Origin: Closterium sp. NIES-65
Lineage: Eukaryota; Streptophyta; Zygnematophyceae; Desmidiales; Closteriaceae
DNA length: 64,000 nt
Assembly: GCA_948144175.1 (NCBI GenBank)
Contig: CANXME010001298.1
Coordinates: forward strand, 186,001 to 250,000
Direction: 5' to 3'
The first letter of the stretch is position 1; each line of letters begins with the position of its first letter. The notes below the pieces were generated by a model. It saw only the letters and a program-made list of their open reading frames with translations. It did no database searches and was not told where the DNA came from. Both the position numbers and the translations under genes were made by a program. Shown here piece by piece: positions 47,442 to 60,689 of the stretch.

Positions 47442-50400
47442 TGGAATCAGAGCAGGTCCCATCCTAGGGACTGTTTTTTAGGGCCCACCGAAGCGCGCCC
47501 GAGGCGCGCGCCTCTTTTTTTTAGCGACCCTCCGAGTCGCCCTTTTCCTTCGCGGCCCCGCCGCCCTACTTCGCGGCCCGACCGCCGCCCTACTCGCGGC
47601 CCAGCCGCTGCCCTCCCTTAGCGGCACACCCGCCGCCCTACCTTAGCGGCCCACCCGCCGCCCTTGCTAGCGGCCCCGCCGTCACGTCGCGGCCCCGCCA
47701 CTCCGTCGCGGCCCCGCCACCCCTTTGAGCGGCCCCGCCACCCAGACGCGGCCCCGCCACTTCGTCGCGGCCCCGCCACCCCTTCGAGCGGCCCCGCCAC
47801 TCTGTCGCGGCCCACCCGCCGCCCTATCTGCGGCCGTCCCGCCGCCCTACCTGCGGCCTCCCCGCCGCCCTCCCTGCGGCAGTCAGCCGCCCTACTGCGG
47901 CCGTCCCGCCGCCCTACCTGCGGCCTACCCGCCGCCCTGCCAGCGACCTACCCGCCGCCCTACCTGCGGCCGTCCGCCGCCCTACCTGCGGCCGTCCCGC
48001 CGCCTTACCTGCGGCCTACCCGCCGCACTACCTGCAGCCCGCCCGGCCGCCCTACCTACGCGGCCCAGCGGCAGCCGAGCCGCCGCGCCACCCAGGAGCA
48101 GCCGAGCCGCCCAGGAGCCGCCGAGCCGCCCAGCAGCAGCCGAGCCGCCCAGCACCAGCCGAGCCGCCTGGAGCCACCGAGCCGCCCAGCAGCAGCCGAG
48201 CCGCCCGGAGCCGTCGAGCCGCCCAGCAGCAGTCGAGCCGCCCAGCACCAGCCGAGCCGCCCAGCACCAGCCGAGCCGCCCGGGAGCCGAGCCGCCCAGC
48301 AACCTAGTGGCCGAGTCGCCAGGCGACCTTCCTCCCGAGCCGCCCGACCTGCCCTGCCCGGTGAGCACTGCACTGCTGTCACTACGTACCCTTCCCCTAC
48401 TGCTTGCACTGCTCCACTGTCGTAGTCATGGCTACACCCAGTGTCCTCGCTTTTGACGCTGAGGGTCGAGCCATTGACTTTGAGGTCTCGCTTGACGACC
48501 TGCAGCTGTTTTTACAGTGCGACAGGGCCGACGGTCTGTCTCTCTTTGACCTCACCTCTGGCGCCGTCCCTGCCCCTGCTGCTGATGCTGACGCCACTGT
48601 TCGCTCTCAGTGGGCCACGCGCGATGCTGCTGCACGTCTTGCTGTGCGTCGCCACCTGCCTACCGCTGAGCGCGCGCACTTTAGCCAGTACAAGAGTGCT
48701 CAGACCTTGTACGACGCTGTAGTTGCGCGCTACTCCTCCCCTGCCACTACTGCACTGAGCCGCCTCATGCTCCCCTTCCTCTTCCCTGACCTTGCCGCCT
48801 TTCCCACTGTCGCTGATCTCATCACGCACCTCCGCACTAGTGACACTCGCTACCGCGCTGCGCTTCCTGCTGACTTCTGCGCCAAGAACCCCCCCCCATG
48901 TACATCACTCTCTACTTCTTAGTCACTCGCCTCCCTGACTCCCTTCGTGTAGTCCGGGACCACTTCCTCGCGGTCTGTCCCACCACCCTCACAGTCGACA
49001 GCCTCGAGAAGGCCCTCCTTGCAGCAGAGAAGAGCATAGTTGCTGTAGGAGCCTCTCGAGGTGACCCCCGCGCCCCCATCTTTGAAGGGTGTTCTCCTTC
49101 CCCTCTCCTGCCCTCTGTCGCCTCTGCCGCTGCGCCCGACCTCGTTGGTCTTGAGTCGGTCGGTGCGGCGTCTGTCCCTAGTGGGAGACGCCGCTCTGGC
49201 AAGGGCAAGGGGGGCAAGGGAGCGGGTGGGGGCAGTGGGGGCGGTGGAGGTGGAGGCGGCGGAGGGAGTGGGGGTGGCGGTGGAGGTGGTAGCGGGGGTG
49301 GGGGTGCTAGTGGCGGCAGTGGAGGCGGGAGTGGCGGCGGCGGTGGCGGTGGTAGCGGAGGTGGCGGAGGTGGCGACGGTGGAGGCGGAGGTGGGGGCGG
49401 TGGAGGCGGAGGCGGGGGTGGCGGAGGTGGAGGTGGTCGGAGTGGACCTTCGCATCGGAGCGGCACTGGTGGCGGTCAGCGCCAGCAGCAGCAGCAGCAG
49501 CAGCGTTCTCGCGACATCCCCACCCCTCTGCAGCTCCGTGAGTGGTACACGCAGCATCAGCGTGGTGGGGGTTTTGGTCCCTGCACCTACGTTCTCCGCA
49601 CTGGCGACCGCACTGGAGAGCAGTGTGGGGGTGCCCACCCCGCCCAGCGCTGCTTTGGCCGCCTGACGGACGCTTGGCATCAGCAGTTCCCGGAGGCCGC
49701 GGAGATCCCCCGCTGAGGAGAGCTGTCTAGGGCTCGTGTAGCTATCTTTGATCTTGATTTTGATGCTATCCTTGCTGCCATGTATGCTGTGACTATTAGT
49801 GATGAGGGTGACTGTTACCGGTGTTTCCCGCCCGACCCGGGCATTGGTACTGCTGCTCCAGGTGCCGGTGAGGCTTCTGCTCTAGGTGCCAGTGCGTCTG
49901 TGCTCTCAGGTACTGTTGAGACTGCTCTCTCAGGTACTAGTGCGTCTGCGCTATCAGGTACTGCGTCGGCTTCGGCCTCCCACACCTTCACTCTTGACTC
50001 TGGAGCGTCTCGCTCTTTCTTTCGGGACCGCACCACACTTACACCGCTTAATCGGCCGGTTGCAGTTTCCCTGGCTGACCCCTCTGGGGGTCCTGTCTTG
50101 TCTCGCTTCTCCACAGCCCTCCCGTGTCCGGCGGCTCCCTCTGGCACCCTGTCTGGTCTCTACCTCCCCTCGTTCTCTACGAACTTGGTGAGTGGTGCTG
50201 ACCTACAGGATGCGGGAGTCCACCAGTTCACCCCTGCTCGTCAGCGAGTGACGCACTGCACAGAGGCTAGCACGGGTCGTCACCTGGCTACGTTTACACG
50301 TCAGCCAGGGTCGAGCCTGTACACACTGACCACTGCTTCTCCTCCAGCTGCTGAGTCTGGTCGAGTCCCTTCGTCTGGTCAGGTGTTTGCTGCAGTGTCC

Positions 50401-51519
50401 AGGTCTGGTCCTGAGTCTGCCCCCTGTTCGTGTCGCCGTCTGTCTCACGAGACCCTCCTCTGGCACCACCGCCTTGGCCACCCCTCTCTGCTTCGGCTCA
50501 GAGGCATGGCCTCCCGTCTTCTTGTGTCTGGTCTCCCCCGGTCTCTACCTCCCCTTCCTCAGGGCCCTGGCCCTGCCTGTGTCCCCTGTGTCGAGGGGCG
50601 CCAGCGTGCTGCCCCTCATCTCAGTTTCCTCCGACAGAGGCTCCGTTGCAGACGCTTCACATGGACGTGTGGGGCCCAGCCCGCGTCCGTGGACAGGGTC
50701 AGGAGCGCTACTTCCTGCTCGTTGTTGACGACTACTCGCGTTACACCACAGTCTTCCCTTTACGCAGCAAGGGTGAGGTCACTGAGGTGCTGATCGGCTG
50801 GATCCGCGCAGCTCGTCTCCAGCTCAGGCAGAGCTTTGGCTCCGACTTTCCTGTGTTGCGTCTGCACTCGGACAGAGGCGGAGAGTTCTCCTCTGGCCTG
50901 CTGCGTGCCTACTGTCGTGCGCGAGTCATCCGCCAGACCTTCACGCTTTAGGACTCCCCGCAGCAAAATGGGATTGCAGAGCGCCGCATTGGCATGGTCA
51001 TGGACGTCGCCCGTACGTCCATGATGCATGCGGCTGCCCCCCATTTTCTGTGGCCGTTTGCGGTCAGGTACGCAGCGCATCAGATCAACCTCCACCCCAG
51101 GGTCTCCAGGCCGGAGACCTCCCCAGCCCTGCTGTGGACGGGGAAGGTTGGCGATGCGTCGGCGTTCCGGGTCTGGGGATCTCGGGCGTTTGTCCGCGAC
51201 TTGTCTGCGGACAAGCTGTCCCCTCGCGCTGCTCCCTGCGTCTTCCTGGGGTTCCCCCCCGACGCCCCTGGGTGGCAGTTCTACCACCCCACCTCTCGAC
51301 GTGTTCTGTCCTCCCAGGACGTCACGTTCGACGAGTCGGTACCCTACTACCGCCTCTTCCCCTACCGCACTCCGTCCCTCCCCCCACCCCCGCTCTTCTT
51401 GGTACCAGGTCCCCCCCCGGTAGACCCCCTCCCCCCTCAGGGTCCTGCCCCTTCAGGTGTGTCCCAGGTAGACACGGTCGAGCCTGTCGAGGTCACTGGT
51501 GACTCTGGTGCTGCTCCAG

Positions 51520-51760
51520 GAGCTGAGCCTGGGGGTGCTGAGACTGGAGGTGCTACGCCTGAGGGTGCTGAGCCTGGGGGTGCAGAGTCTGGAGGTGCTG
51601 AGCCTGGGGGTGCTGAGCCTGGGGGTGCGGAGCCTGGGGGTGCTGAGCCTGGGGGTGCTGTGCCTGGGGGTGCTGAGCCTGGGGGTGCTGAGCCTGGGGG
51701 TGCTGTGCCTGGGGGTGCTGAGACTGGGGGTGCTCTGCCTGGAGGTGCTTCGTCTCGCCG
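51520..51760 (+). repeat. 15-bp repeats (GAEPG pentapeptides) in element H linker
   Basis: Unit GCTGAGCCTGGGGGT repeats about 16 times with few changes. Equivalent arrays lie at the same place in elements C (about 34870-34990), D (about 27400-27600) and E (about 41900-42110). Confidence 0.85.
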
Positions 51761-54580
51761 AGAGCCACTCTCCCCACAGGAGCTGCGGGAGTGGTTGGCC
51801 AGGCGCCGGAGGCGTGCTGCTGGTGCTGGAGGTTCTTCGGCTGCAGAGGGTACTGCTGCCGAGCGTCCCGGAGGTGCTCGTACTGTGGGTGCTGGAGCTG
51901 CTGGGTTTGAGGGTTCTCCTGGAGCTGGTGCTGCTGAGGGTGTTGGCGCTGAGACTGCCGCTGGCGGTCCGCTTGGCAGTGCTCCTGGTGGTGCTGCTGG
52001 AGGTTCTGGAGCTACTGGAGGTGCTGCTGGAGGTGCTGCTGGAGCGGGTACTCCTGCTGGGAGTACTGGTGCTGTCCCTGCAGTTTCTAGCGTCGCCGCG
52101 CGGCCCCGATCGTACTTCGTTCCGCTCCTGCAGCAGGTTCTTGGTCTTCCACCTTCTCCTGGTCCTCCTCCTCCTCCCTTAGAGGGTCCATAGCCTGTCT
52201 TGTCACAGTCGCAGCTACAGCCTGTCTCCCCTTTGCCTGCTCCTTCTCCCTACACTGGTCCGACTGGAGGTCTTACTGAGCGTCGTGAGCCTGCGTCTCG
52301 TGCTGCGTCGCCTGTTCGTACTGCGCGCGCTAGTGGTCACGGGTCGCGTCAGCGTCCTCCTCCTGTCCCTGGCACGCACCGGATGTCACTGCATCCGTCC
52401 ACTGCTCCTCTGCGTGCCCCTTTGCCTTCTTCTCCTGCTTCCTCTCTTCCTGCTCTTGCCGACCTGGAGTCGGACTCTCTTCGTGCTGCCAGTCCTACTG
52501 TCACGCGTCTCCTTGCTACTGCTGTCATTGACCCTTCTTTCGAGTCTTCTGCTGCGTCTGCCCTTGTCACTGAGCTTGTCGACTTTGCTGCGCGTTGTCG
52601 TCTAGACTACGCTGCTAGTCTTGTCGCTGAGTCTGAGTGTGCCTGTCCTCCGTCCGTCGGGGGTGAGTGTGCCCTTGGCACGGACGTCCTTGAGGACAGG
52701 CAGGAGGAGTTCCAGTGTCAGGTCGCCGCTTCACCTCATCTCGCGTCTGTACTGTTAGCCCCCAAGGGAGACCCTGATGCACTAGACATCCCGACTCCGC
52801 GCTCTTACGCAGAGGCGATAGAGGGTCCCTACTCCTCTCAGTGGCAGGCAACTATGGATGCAGAGATGGCTTCCTGGAAGTCCACAGGCACCTACATCGA
52901 CGCTGTTCCCCCTTCTGGGGCGAACATCGTCAGTGGCATGTGGATTTTCAGGGTGAAGCGGCCGCCGGGTTCTCCGCCTGTCTTCTAGGCGCGTTACGTG
53001 GCTCGTGGCTTCAGTCAGCGGCAGGGGGTTGACTACTTTCAGACCTTCTCCCCCACCCCGAAGATGACCACTCTTCGGGTTCTGCTGCACGTTGCTGCTC
53101 ACCGTGACTACGAGCTGCACTCTCTCGACTTCAGCACAGCTTTCTTGCAGGGCAGCCTGCACGAGGAGATCTGGCTGCGTCGCCCACCTGGCTTCACTGG
53201 GTGTTTCCCTCTTGGTACCCAGTGGAGTCTCCGGCGTCCAGTCTACGGTCTCCGCCAGGCGCCACGTGAGTGGCACGACACACTGAGGACTACGCTGGCG
53301 GCACTTGGGTTTGCTCCTTCTACTGCCGACCCGTCGCTGTTTCTGCGCACCGACACCTCTCTGCCGCCGTTCTACATCCTCGTGTACGTCGACGACTTGG
53401 TCTTTGCCACAGCTGACACTGCTGGACTCGCCTACGTGAAGTCCGAGCTGCAGAAGAGACACACGTGCACTAACCTGGGTGAACTACGCAGCTACCTTGG
53501 CTTGCAGATCACCCGGGACAGAGCACGCCGCACCATTACCCTTACTCAGTCACACATGGTGCAGCAGGTCCTTCAGCGCTTCGACTTCATGTACTCCTCG
53601 CCTCAGGCCACTCCTCTGCCTACTCGCCACTCGCACTCAGCTCTGCCTTCGGATGAGTCCGTAGAGTCGAGTGGCCCGTATGCAGAGCTTGTTGGCTGCC
53701 TCATGTACCTGATGACCTGCACACGACCTGACCTTGCATACCCTCTTAGCATTCTCGCACGCTATGTTGCTCCTGGGAGACACCGACCAGAGCACATGGC
53801 TGCAGCGAAGAGGGTGTTGCGCTACTTGTGCAGTACGTCGGGCATGGGGCTAGTGCTTGGAGGGCGCAGTCCAGTGGTCCTCACTGGGCATGCAGACGCT
53901 TCTTGGGCTGACGACGAGGCTACACAGCGGTCGTCACAGGGTTACACCTTCAGCCTTGTTTCCGGCTCTGTTTCGTGGCGGGCTACCCGTTCGTCTTCTG
54001 TTCTCGGCTCCAGTTGTGAGGCTGAGATCTACGCCGGGTCTATGGCTGCACAGGAGTTACTCTGGCTCACCTACCTGCTGACCGACCTTGGAGAGCCGCC
54101 TCGTTCTCCTCCAGTCCTGTACGTAGACAACAAGGCCATGCTGGCCTTGTGTCGAGAGCAGCGAGTGGAGCACAGGACAAAGCACATTGCTCTCCGCTAC
54201 TTTCTTGCTCGTGAGCTACAGCAGCGTGGACAGTTGCGACTTGCGTACGTGGCCTCTGAGGCCAACACTGCTGATGTCTTCACCAAGGCACTTGCGCCTT
54301 GTGATCATCAGCGTTGTTGCACGCAGCTGGGTCTTGTGCCTGTCTTGCCTCACTTGCTCACTTCTTGACTTTGCTTGTACCTTCACCTATATATACTCTT
54401 GCTCTTGCTTGCTTGACTCTTGTATATCTTTATATATGATCTTGCATGTGAACTGGCCTTGTGGCCCTTGAACTTGTGCTCGGAATGTGTGGTGACTTTG
54501 TGATCCACCCTGAGCTTTGCTTTGCTTTGCTTGACTGGTCCTGTGACCCCTTGTTCTCCCCCACTTTGCCTATGGGGGTG

Positions 54581-54713
54581 TGTCAGAACATTGTAGCTTA
54601 CTCCCTTCTGTAGGCTATAGTGGGGTATCCCATAAGGGGTACAACCCAATTAGGGTTTCATATTTGTACTCACTTCATTTCATAGTTCACCCATTCATGT
54701 TCCTTCTTTCACA
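54581..54713 (+). repeat. 3' LTR of element H
   Basis: Preceded by CTTTGCCTATGGGGGTG and followed by GAGGG, after which Gag of element F resumes. Confidence 0.92.
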
Positions 54714-57700
54714 GAGGGTACGGCAACAATACCAAGGGCAACATCCACCGAGACTCCCGCGAATCAACCTGCAGGCTTCGACCAGGGCATGATGGAGAAG
54801 TTTTTCTCCTTCATGTCCTTCTATGAGCAACAACAGCAATCGGTACCTGCGCAGTCACACGACAGCAACAACAACAACGACGTGTCTCCAATGAGCCTTG
54901 ATGGTTCATCCTACGCACGTGGAAATCAACAGCAGCAACCAACCTTTGCTCCGTACGAGCCCCAGCGCGGTTCTGTCAGCTTTATGCCACAACCGGAGCC
55001 TGCACCTGGACAAGAGAAGACACTGGACGCATTACAAGTTCACTCGCAGTTCGCGCACGTTCTGAAGCTGCGGACATCAAGACCTTTCGACAGAAAGGAC
55101 TTCTTTACCTGGTCATTCGAGTTCGAGCTGATGATGGAAGGCGCGCAAATCCTCGGCTTCTTCGACGGATCCGTGCCATACCCAACAAACGGCACACAGT
55201 ACGAGAAGCAGCAGTACACCTATCAGTCAATGATGGCGTACACAATCCTGCAGAGGAATATCACCCCGACTCAGCAACAGAATATACGGTCTTACCAAGG
55301 ATACGGCAACTCTGCTGAGCTCGTATAGAGCCACTTGAAAAGCCTGTACTAAGCAACAGACAGCGTAAGTCAGAGTCGACTAATGGCACATTGGACAACA
55401 ATCGAAATGAAACCAGGGGAAAAGGGGATGGCGTATATCAGTCGCTGTCGCGAATTGCGCGACAAACTCCTTCGATGCGGAGGGTCATATTTTGAATACG
55501 CCTTCGTAAAAGTCATCATTGGCGGCCTGGGTCCTCAATGGCGCGCCACAAAATCCATTCTCCGAGCTCACGGAAGAATCTCCGAAGCAGCACTTTGCTC
55601 TGAAATTCATGCCGAGCAACAAGATATGGACCTGCAAGAAGAAAGGCACAAGAGGAAGACATCAGCACCGGAACTCGCTTTCCACACTAAGCGACGCTAC
55701 AACAACAACAACCGACAACAACCAAGGCCCGTACCTCCTATCTGCCAAATCTGCAAGACGTCAGGACACCCACACTCACACTGCCCGAATCGACAACAGC
55801 CAGCTCCACCGCAACGACAGCTTCGACCCTCAAGCAACCAAGTGGCATCGACGCATGCGAACCCCACGAGCCAGTCGCAGCCCTCAACAACACAATCTGC
55901 ACAAGGAACAAGAAACATCGTCAGCTGCATGGCAAAACTGACCGACTCCTGCATCACCGAGTCACCGCCGCACTACTCACTGGAAGAGAAACTTGACAAC
56001 ACCACACCTCGCCACGAGTAACTCCAACCGAACCCGACATACGCAGCCATCACCCAAAGTGAGCTGTCCGGGAAGGACACTTGGTTCTTGGACAGCTGTT
56101 GCGGCCAGCACATGTGCCCTTCGGGACGTTTCGTTCAGCGCGAGCATCAACTTCAACGCGAAGTCGTCATTACCGTCGCCAACAATCGAAACCTGCGCAC
56201 ACGACGACAAGGCGTGGTTCAACTTCAGTCAAGGGAGACAAATCTTATACTGCAAATGTCAAAGGTATTAATCACGGAGGGACTCGGTTACAACTTACCG
56301 AGCTTCAACCAACTGATGGCAAAGGGCATACACCTTGAAGCAGACAGCACCACCCAAGAATTCAAATTGTACCACGGGAGAGGAGGTCTTTATCACGGAA
56401 AGGCAATCTTGAAAAATAATGTCTTCGTCCTCGACTTCGTCCCAGATCTCAGCACCGCAACCAGTGATGGGATCGTCACCTTCACCTCCTAGACACATCC
56501 ACCGGATCTCGACCCCGACTTCAGTCCAAAAGGCTTCTGGTATTCACACACCATTCCTGAAGTAGAAAGAACAAGAGCGTTAGCAACAATACAACATTCG
56601 GCAGCAGCAGAAACAACACCGGCAGTAGCAGAGACATCATCGGCAGCAGCAGAGACAACACCGGCAGTAGCAGAGACATCATCGGCAGCAGCAGAGACAA
56701 CACCGTCACTAGCAGAGACAAAATCAGCAGCAGCCGAGACAACATCGGTAGCAGCGGAAACAACAACAACAGCAGTGGCAACAACGACACCAATCGCTGG
56801 TCCTTCAACGGCACCAATCTTCACCGACGATACATCACCAACACCCGCGCAGCAACTAACTCCGACTCAACGAGAAGTCCACCGAAGCGCCAACTTCATC
56901 GCCGGTTTCTACTCCAACTCCGACATGTATCGGCGCTCACCCGGACATCGCGCCACCGAAGGAACCTGGCACGCAAGAATGGGTCACCCAAGCAACACGG
57001 TGTTAAATAACACGATAAGATCAGGCGTGCTCGACAAGGACTCTCTACTTCTAACTGACGGCAGAGAACTTCAGCGAGCCCGTGGAACATGCTTCACCTG
57101 TCCCGAAGCTGACCTACCGCATCAACCGTTCGTGCCTCACCACAACCCAAGCGCACCAGCTTACGCGCCACTCGAGAAGGTGTATAGCGACATCCTGTAC
57201 AACCGCGAGCGTGGACAAAACGCGTACAATTACACCACACCTTCATCGACGCAGCCACTCGATACGTCTGGCACCTCAGTCTCCCAAGCCGCGACATGGC
57301 CTTCGAAGCCTTCATCGCCTGGCTTCCAGAAGCAGAACGAGAATCCGGAGTAAAACTCAAGAGCTTCCTGTCGGACAGAGGGGGAGAATACACCTCACAA
57401 AGATTCAAGGAGACTTGGCAGAGAGAGGAATCAAGCGACTCATCTCTCTCCCCTACGCCCATCAACAGCAGGGTGTAGCAGAAAAGATGAACAGGACCCT
57501 CCAGAACACCATGCGCAAGCTTTTACGTGGCATGCACCTGCCCAACCACCAGTGGCCCGAAGCAATGGACCACGCCGTCATGCTACACAACTTGCTCTCG
57601 TCATCATCGCTCCCGAACAACGCATCACCGCATCTGCCGTGGACAGGAAAACTGGGCAGCACAAAAATGTTGAGAGTCTTTGGCTGCATGGTACAGTATT

Positions 57701-59843
57701 GTCCCCTATCTGCACGAGCTGGCCGATTCTCCCAACGCGCACAGTGGGGACTACACCTGGGCATCGAAAAACATTACAACGCATGGAAGATTTTCGACAT
57801 CGAGACAAAGGAAACAGTAGCAGCACGTGATGTCACCTTCTACGAAAATCTCACCCTCCGTTATTACCTCGCCAACTTGCAAGAAGGAAACCCCGATCGC
57901 TCCGATGGTTTTCTTGGCACCCGAGCCTTCGCCTCGGCAGACGACGAAGCTGACTGGGACGAGCAGAACGTGGAAGGAGCCTCAGAAGAAGCTGGACCCC
58001 TCCCTTACTGCTCGTCGACGTACCAATGGATGACGAAAATCCAAGCAAAAGCATCAACGCCGAAACCTATTACCACTTCGCCGACAACGGTGACGTTACA
58101 CCTGCACAAGTCAACACCAACGAAGCAGAACGTGTAGGACCAAACTTCAACCCTACACCAGAAGCGGGAGATGAAGCAGTTTATCCCGAGGACACATCAC
58201 TTCCCCGCTACACACAGAGTGGCCTCAAGATACTTGGCCTGGTCACCATGGTCCACGGCACTGCGCTTCCTAAGGAGCCTGCGACAGTTCAGCAGGCTCT
58301 GGGGGGGGGGGAGCATAAGGAAAAATGGCGCGAAGCCATGGATAAAGAGCTGAAAGCAACACCTGGAAGGTTGTTCCTATTGGCGTAGCACGGAACAAGA
58401 CGATTCTCACCGGAAAGTGGGTCTTCCGCGTTAAGACAAGGGCTGACGGCACCATCGACAAGTTCAAAGCACGCTGGGTTGTACGCGGCTTCGACCAGGA
58501 ACATGGACGTGATTTCACCGAGACATTCGCTCCAGTCAGCCGACACACCTCGCTGCGAATTCTCCTCGCGATCGCCGCCATGAAGAAAAGGAAGCTGCGG
58601 CAAATTGACGTCGCCAACGCATTCCTCTACGCACCCGTCGATGCAGAAATCTTTGTCGAGCTACCGCACGTCTCCAACGGAGAGCCTAATCAAGTCTGTC
58701 AGCTGCTGAAGTCGCTCTATGGCATCAAACAAGCCCTGAGGCTGTGGCAGCAGTACATGGACGCAAGACTCATCCGGATCGGATTCCGCCAACTACCTCA
58801 CGACCAAGGCATGTACCGACTCACAAAGGGCACCGATTACATCTTGCTAATCGTCTACGTAGATGATTTGCTCTACATCGGCTCAACGGACAGCGTCACT
58901 ACCTGGTTCGAAGGGGAGCTGCAGCAAGACCATACGCTCACAGTCTCATCTACCGTCACGCAATATCTCGGGCTCAACATACGGGAAGAGGAGGACGCGA
59001 TCTACCTCAGCGCCGCGAAATACGCCAATACCATTGCCAAGCGCTTCGCACTCACACCGACCGTCATCTCCACGCCATACCACTACACCGTAGGAAACCA
59101 CAAGGAAAGCTCCGCTCTACTCAAGCCCGCTGGCATGTGCGACTACCAAAGAAAGCTGGGATGCCTCCTCTTCGCAGCTGTCACCTGCCGCCCGGACCTA
59201 TCGTACTCTGCAAGCCAGCTCGCCACCTACCTCAAGAAACCCGAAGCGGAACATCTGGCGGAGCTCGACCGCGCTCTTCACTACCTCGTCAGCACCCCGA
59301 CAATCGGCCTAACCTACCATAAGAACACAACTATAACGCCTAAGCTAATCGGGTACGTCGACGCCGATCACGCCGGCGACTCTGACAACAGGCGCTCCCG
59401 CACCGGCTATATCTACAGCTTCGAGCCTATCGGTCCTATCTCCTGGCAGTCGAGCAAACAGGAATTAATCGCCCTCTCTTCAGCTAAAGCAGAATATATC
59501 GCACTCTGCTTGGCCACCAAGGAAGGGCTGTACCTTCGCGAACTCCTGGAGGAAGCCAAGCTAGCCCAGTTACCAAACTTTACCCTGTTCTGCGACAACC
59601 AGTCGGCCATTCACATAGCCAACAAGAACGGCTTCGCGAACAGGACGAACACATCGCCTTGCGATACTTCTTCGTGAAGGATGAGATCGAGAAGGGGAAA
59701 CTCGAACTGTCATACTGCCCCACGTCCAAAATGGCAGCTGACTACTTGACCAAGAAACTTGGAAAGCAAAAGTTCGAGTACTGCATGCTGCTGACTGGAC
59801 AGAGCCACGTCACCAACAGCGACACTCCAGAAGCGAAGGGGAG

Positions 59844-60282
59844 TGTTGGAAGCAATTAACTATAAGCGCCTTTGTCGTGTCGAAACTCCAAGACACAAGT
59901 GAAGCAAAACACTATCGAAGCACCAGCGAGTCAACCCTCGGAGGTTGAAGTAACTGTCGGAGGTTACGCGAAAGTCAAAGGTCAGCGACCTTTGACCTGA
60001 CAAGTACAGCGCGACAGCAAGGACACACAACTGACTCGTTACAGAGCAGTTGCCCGAGTCGTGACTGTATCGAAGCGCAACAGCAACAGTAATTTGATTA
60101 TAACTGTGTCTTTTCATATTCCCTGTATTCATATATAATCTTGTATCTCTTTGTTTTAATCAATCAACTTTGCCCTCACATACTAGCGCAAGGTGGTTCA
60201 CAACTCTTCATTAAACGCTTCCGCTACTACATCAGTTATACCCAGAGTTCACCCCCGCAAGGGCTATTTTCCCAGCCCAACA
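59844..60282 (+). repeat. 3' LTR of element F
   Basis: Preceded by the purine tract GAAGCGAAGGGGAG. Same ends as 46709-47157. Confidence 0.9.
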
Positions 60283-60539
60283 AGGACTACCTAGAACCCT
60301 GATTAGAAAGGGTGGCCCAAAACCAATCGAGAGCCCTGCTTGCTACCGGTACTCGTAACACGTAGTCACCAACATAGAATACCGATCCGTGTGTTCAGAA
60401 ATTCCATATATCTTCACACTGACAAGGAAGAAATGGAAGGGTCTGGCTGGTAGAAAGTAGTTTCCAGAACGGCGAGTACAGAATAATTCTCATTTGTCCC
60501 TGAACCAAGTACGGTACCACACCAGGAAAAAACTTACAA
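60283..60539. other. Short spacer between element F and the minus gene
   Basis: The 257 bp form the 3' flank of the minus gene. CGAGAGCCCTG at 60328-60338 resembles the terminal repeat of the MITE at 60961 and may be a remnant. No polyadenylation signal of the AATAAA type was found. Confidence 0.4.
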
Positions 60540-60689
60540 TCACGCAAATCCAGTAAAGCATGCAGTGGTATTGCATGGGGCAAATGGAAATGTGTTTGGT
60601 GCTATCATGGATTCAGTGGTGAGAACAAAGGGCTTATGGTAGGGCCCATGCTTGAAATCAACTTCAATAAACAGTGCTCGATACCCCAC
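60540..60689 (-). CDS. Minus copy last exon with stop
   Basis: The exon follows CTGTGCACAG on the minus strand and encodes 49 residues and TGA, same length and phase as 12171-12320. Three residues differ from the plus copy. Confidence 0.87.
   Translation of the reverse strand: MGYRALFIEVDFKHGPYHKPFVLTTESMIAPNTFPFAPCNTTACFTGFA

Larger units (their letters stand above)
47308..54713 (+). mobile_element. Element H: best-kept short-LTR Ty1/Copia fossil, in element F
   Basis: LTRs of 133-134 bp (47308-47441 and 54581-54713) with perfect GAGGG duplications; primer site at 47442 (TGGAATCAGAGCAGG); polypurine tract before the 3' LTR. Parts: repeat leader (47460-48427), Gag (48428 to about 49500) with a Gly tract of about 70 residues, zinc motif (about 49580-49660), protease with LDSGA (about 50000), integrase (about 50440-51370), linker with 15-bp repeats (51500-51760), RT with YVDDLVFA (about 52850-53560), RNase H (about 53690-54366). 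It is broken, with about half a dozen breaks, and otherwise nearly full length. LTRs differ at about 5 positions (about 4%). It lies inside Gag of element F. Confidence 0.94.
46709..60282 (+). mobile_element. Element F: Ty1/Copia fossil of a second lineage, split by element H
   Basis: LTRs of about 440-449 bp (46709-47157 and 59844-60282); primer site at 47158 (TGGTATGCGAGC). Flanks GAGAC and AGGAC match only in part. Gag starts near 47215, is interrupted by element H and resumes at 54714-56030, with a classic zinc knuckle C-x2-C-x4-H-x4-C near 55745. Protease lies near 56080, integrase about 56950-57850, RT about 58390-59100 with YVDDLLYI, RNase H to about 59800. It is broken, with roughly six to ten breaks, though RT/RNase H is well kept. 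LTRs differ at about 3-4% plus a small indel. Its GC-poorer, Gln/Asn-rich coding style sets it apart from the other elements. Confidence 0.9.

Noticed and set aside
47664-48456. Pro/Ala/Ser-rich reading frames in two plus frames
   Set aside because: They lie in the repeat leader of element H before its Gag; two frames are open at once because of the repeats.
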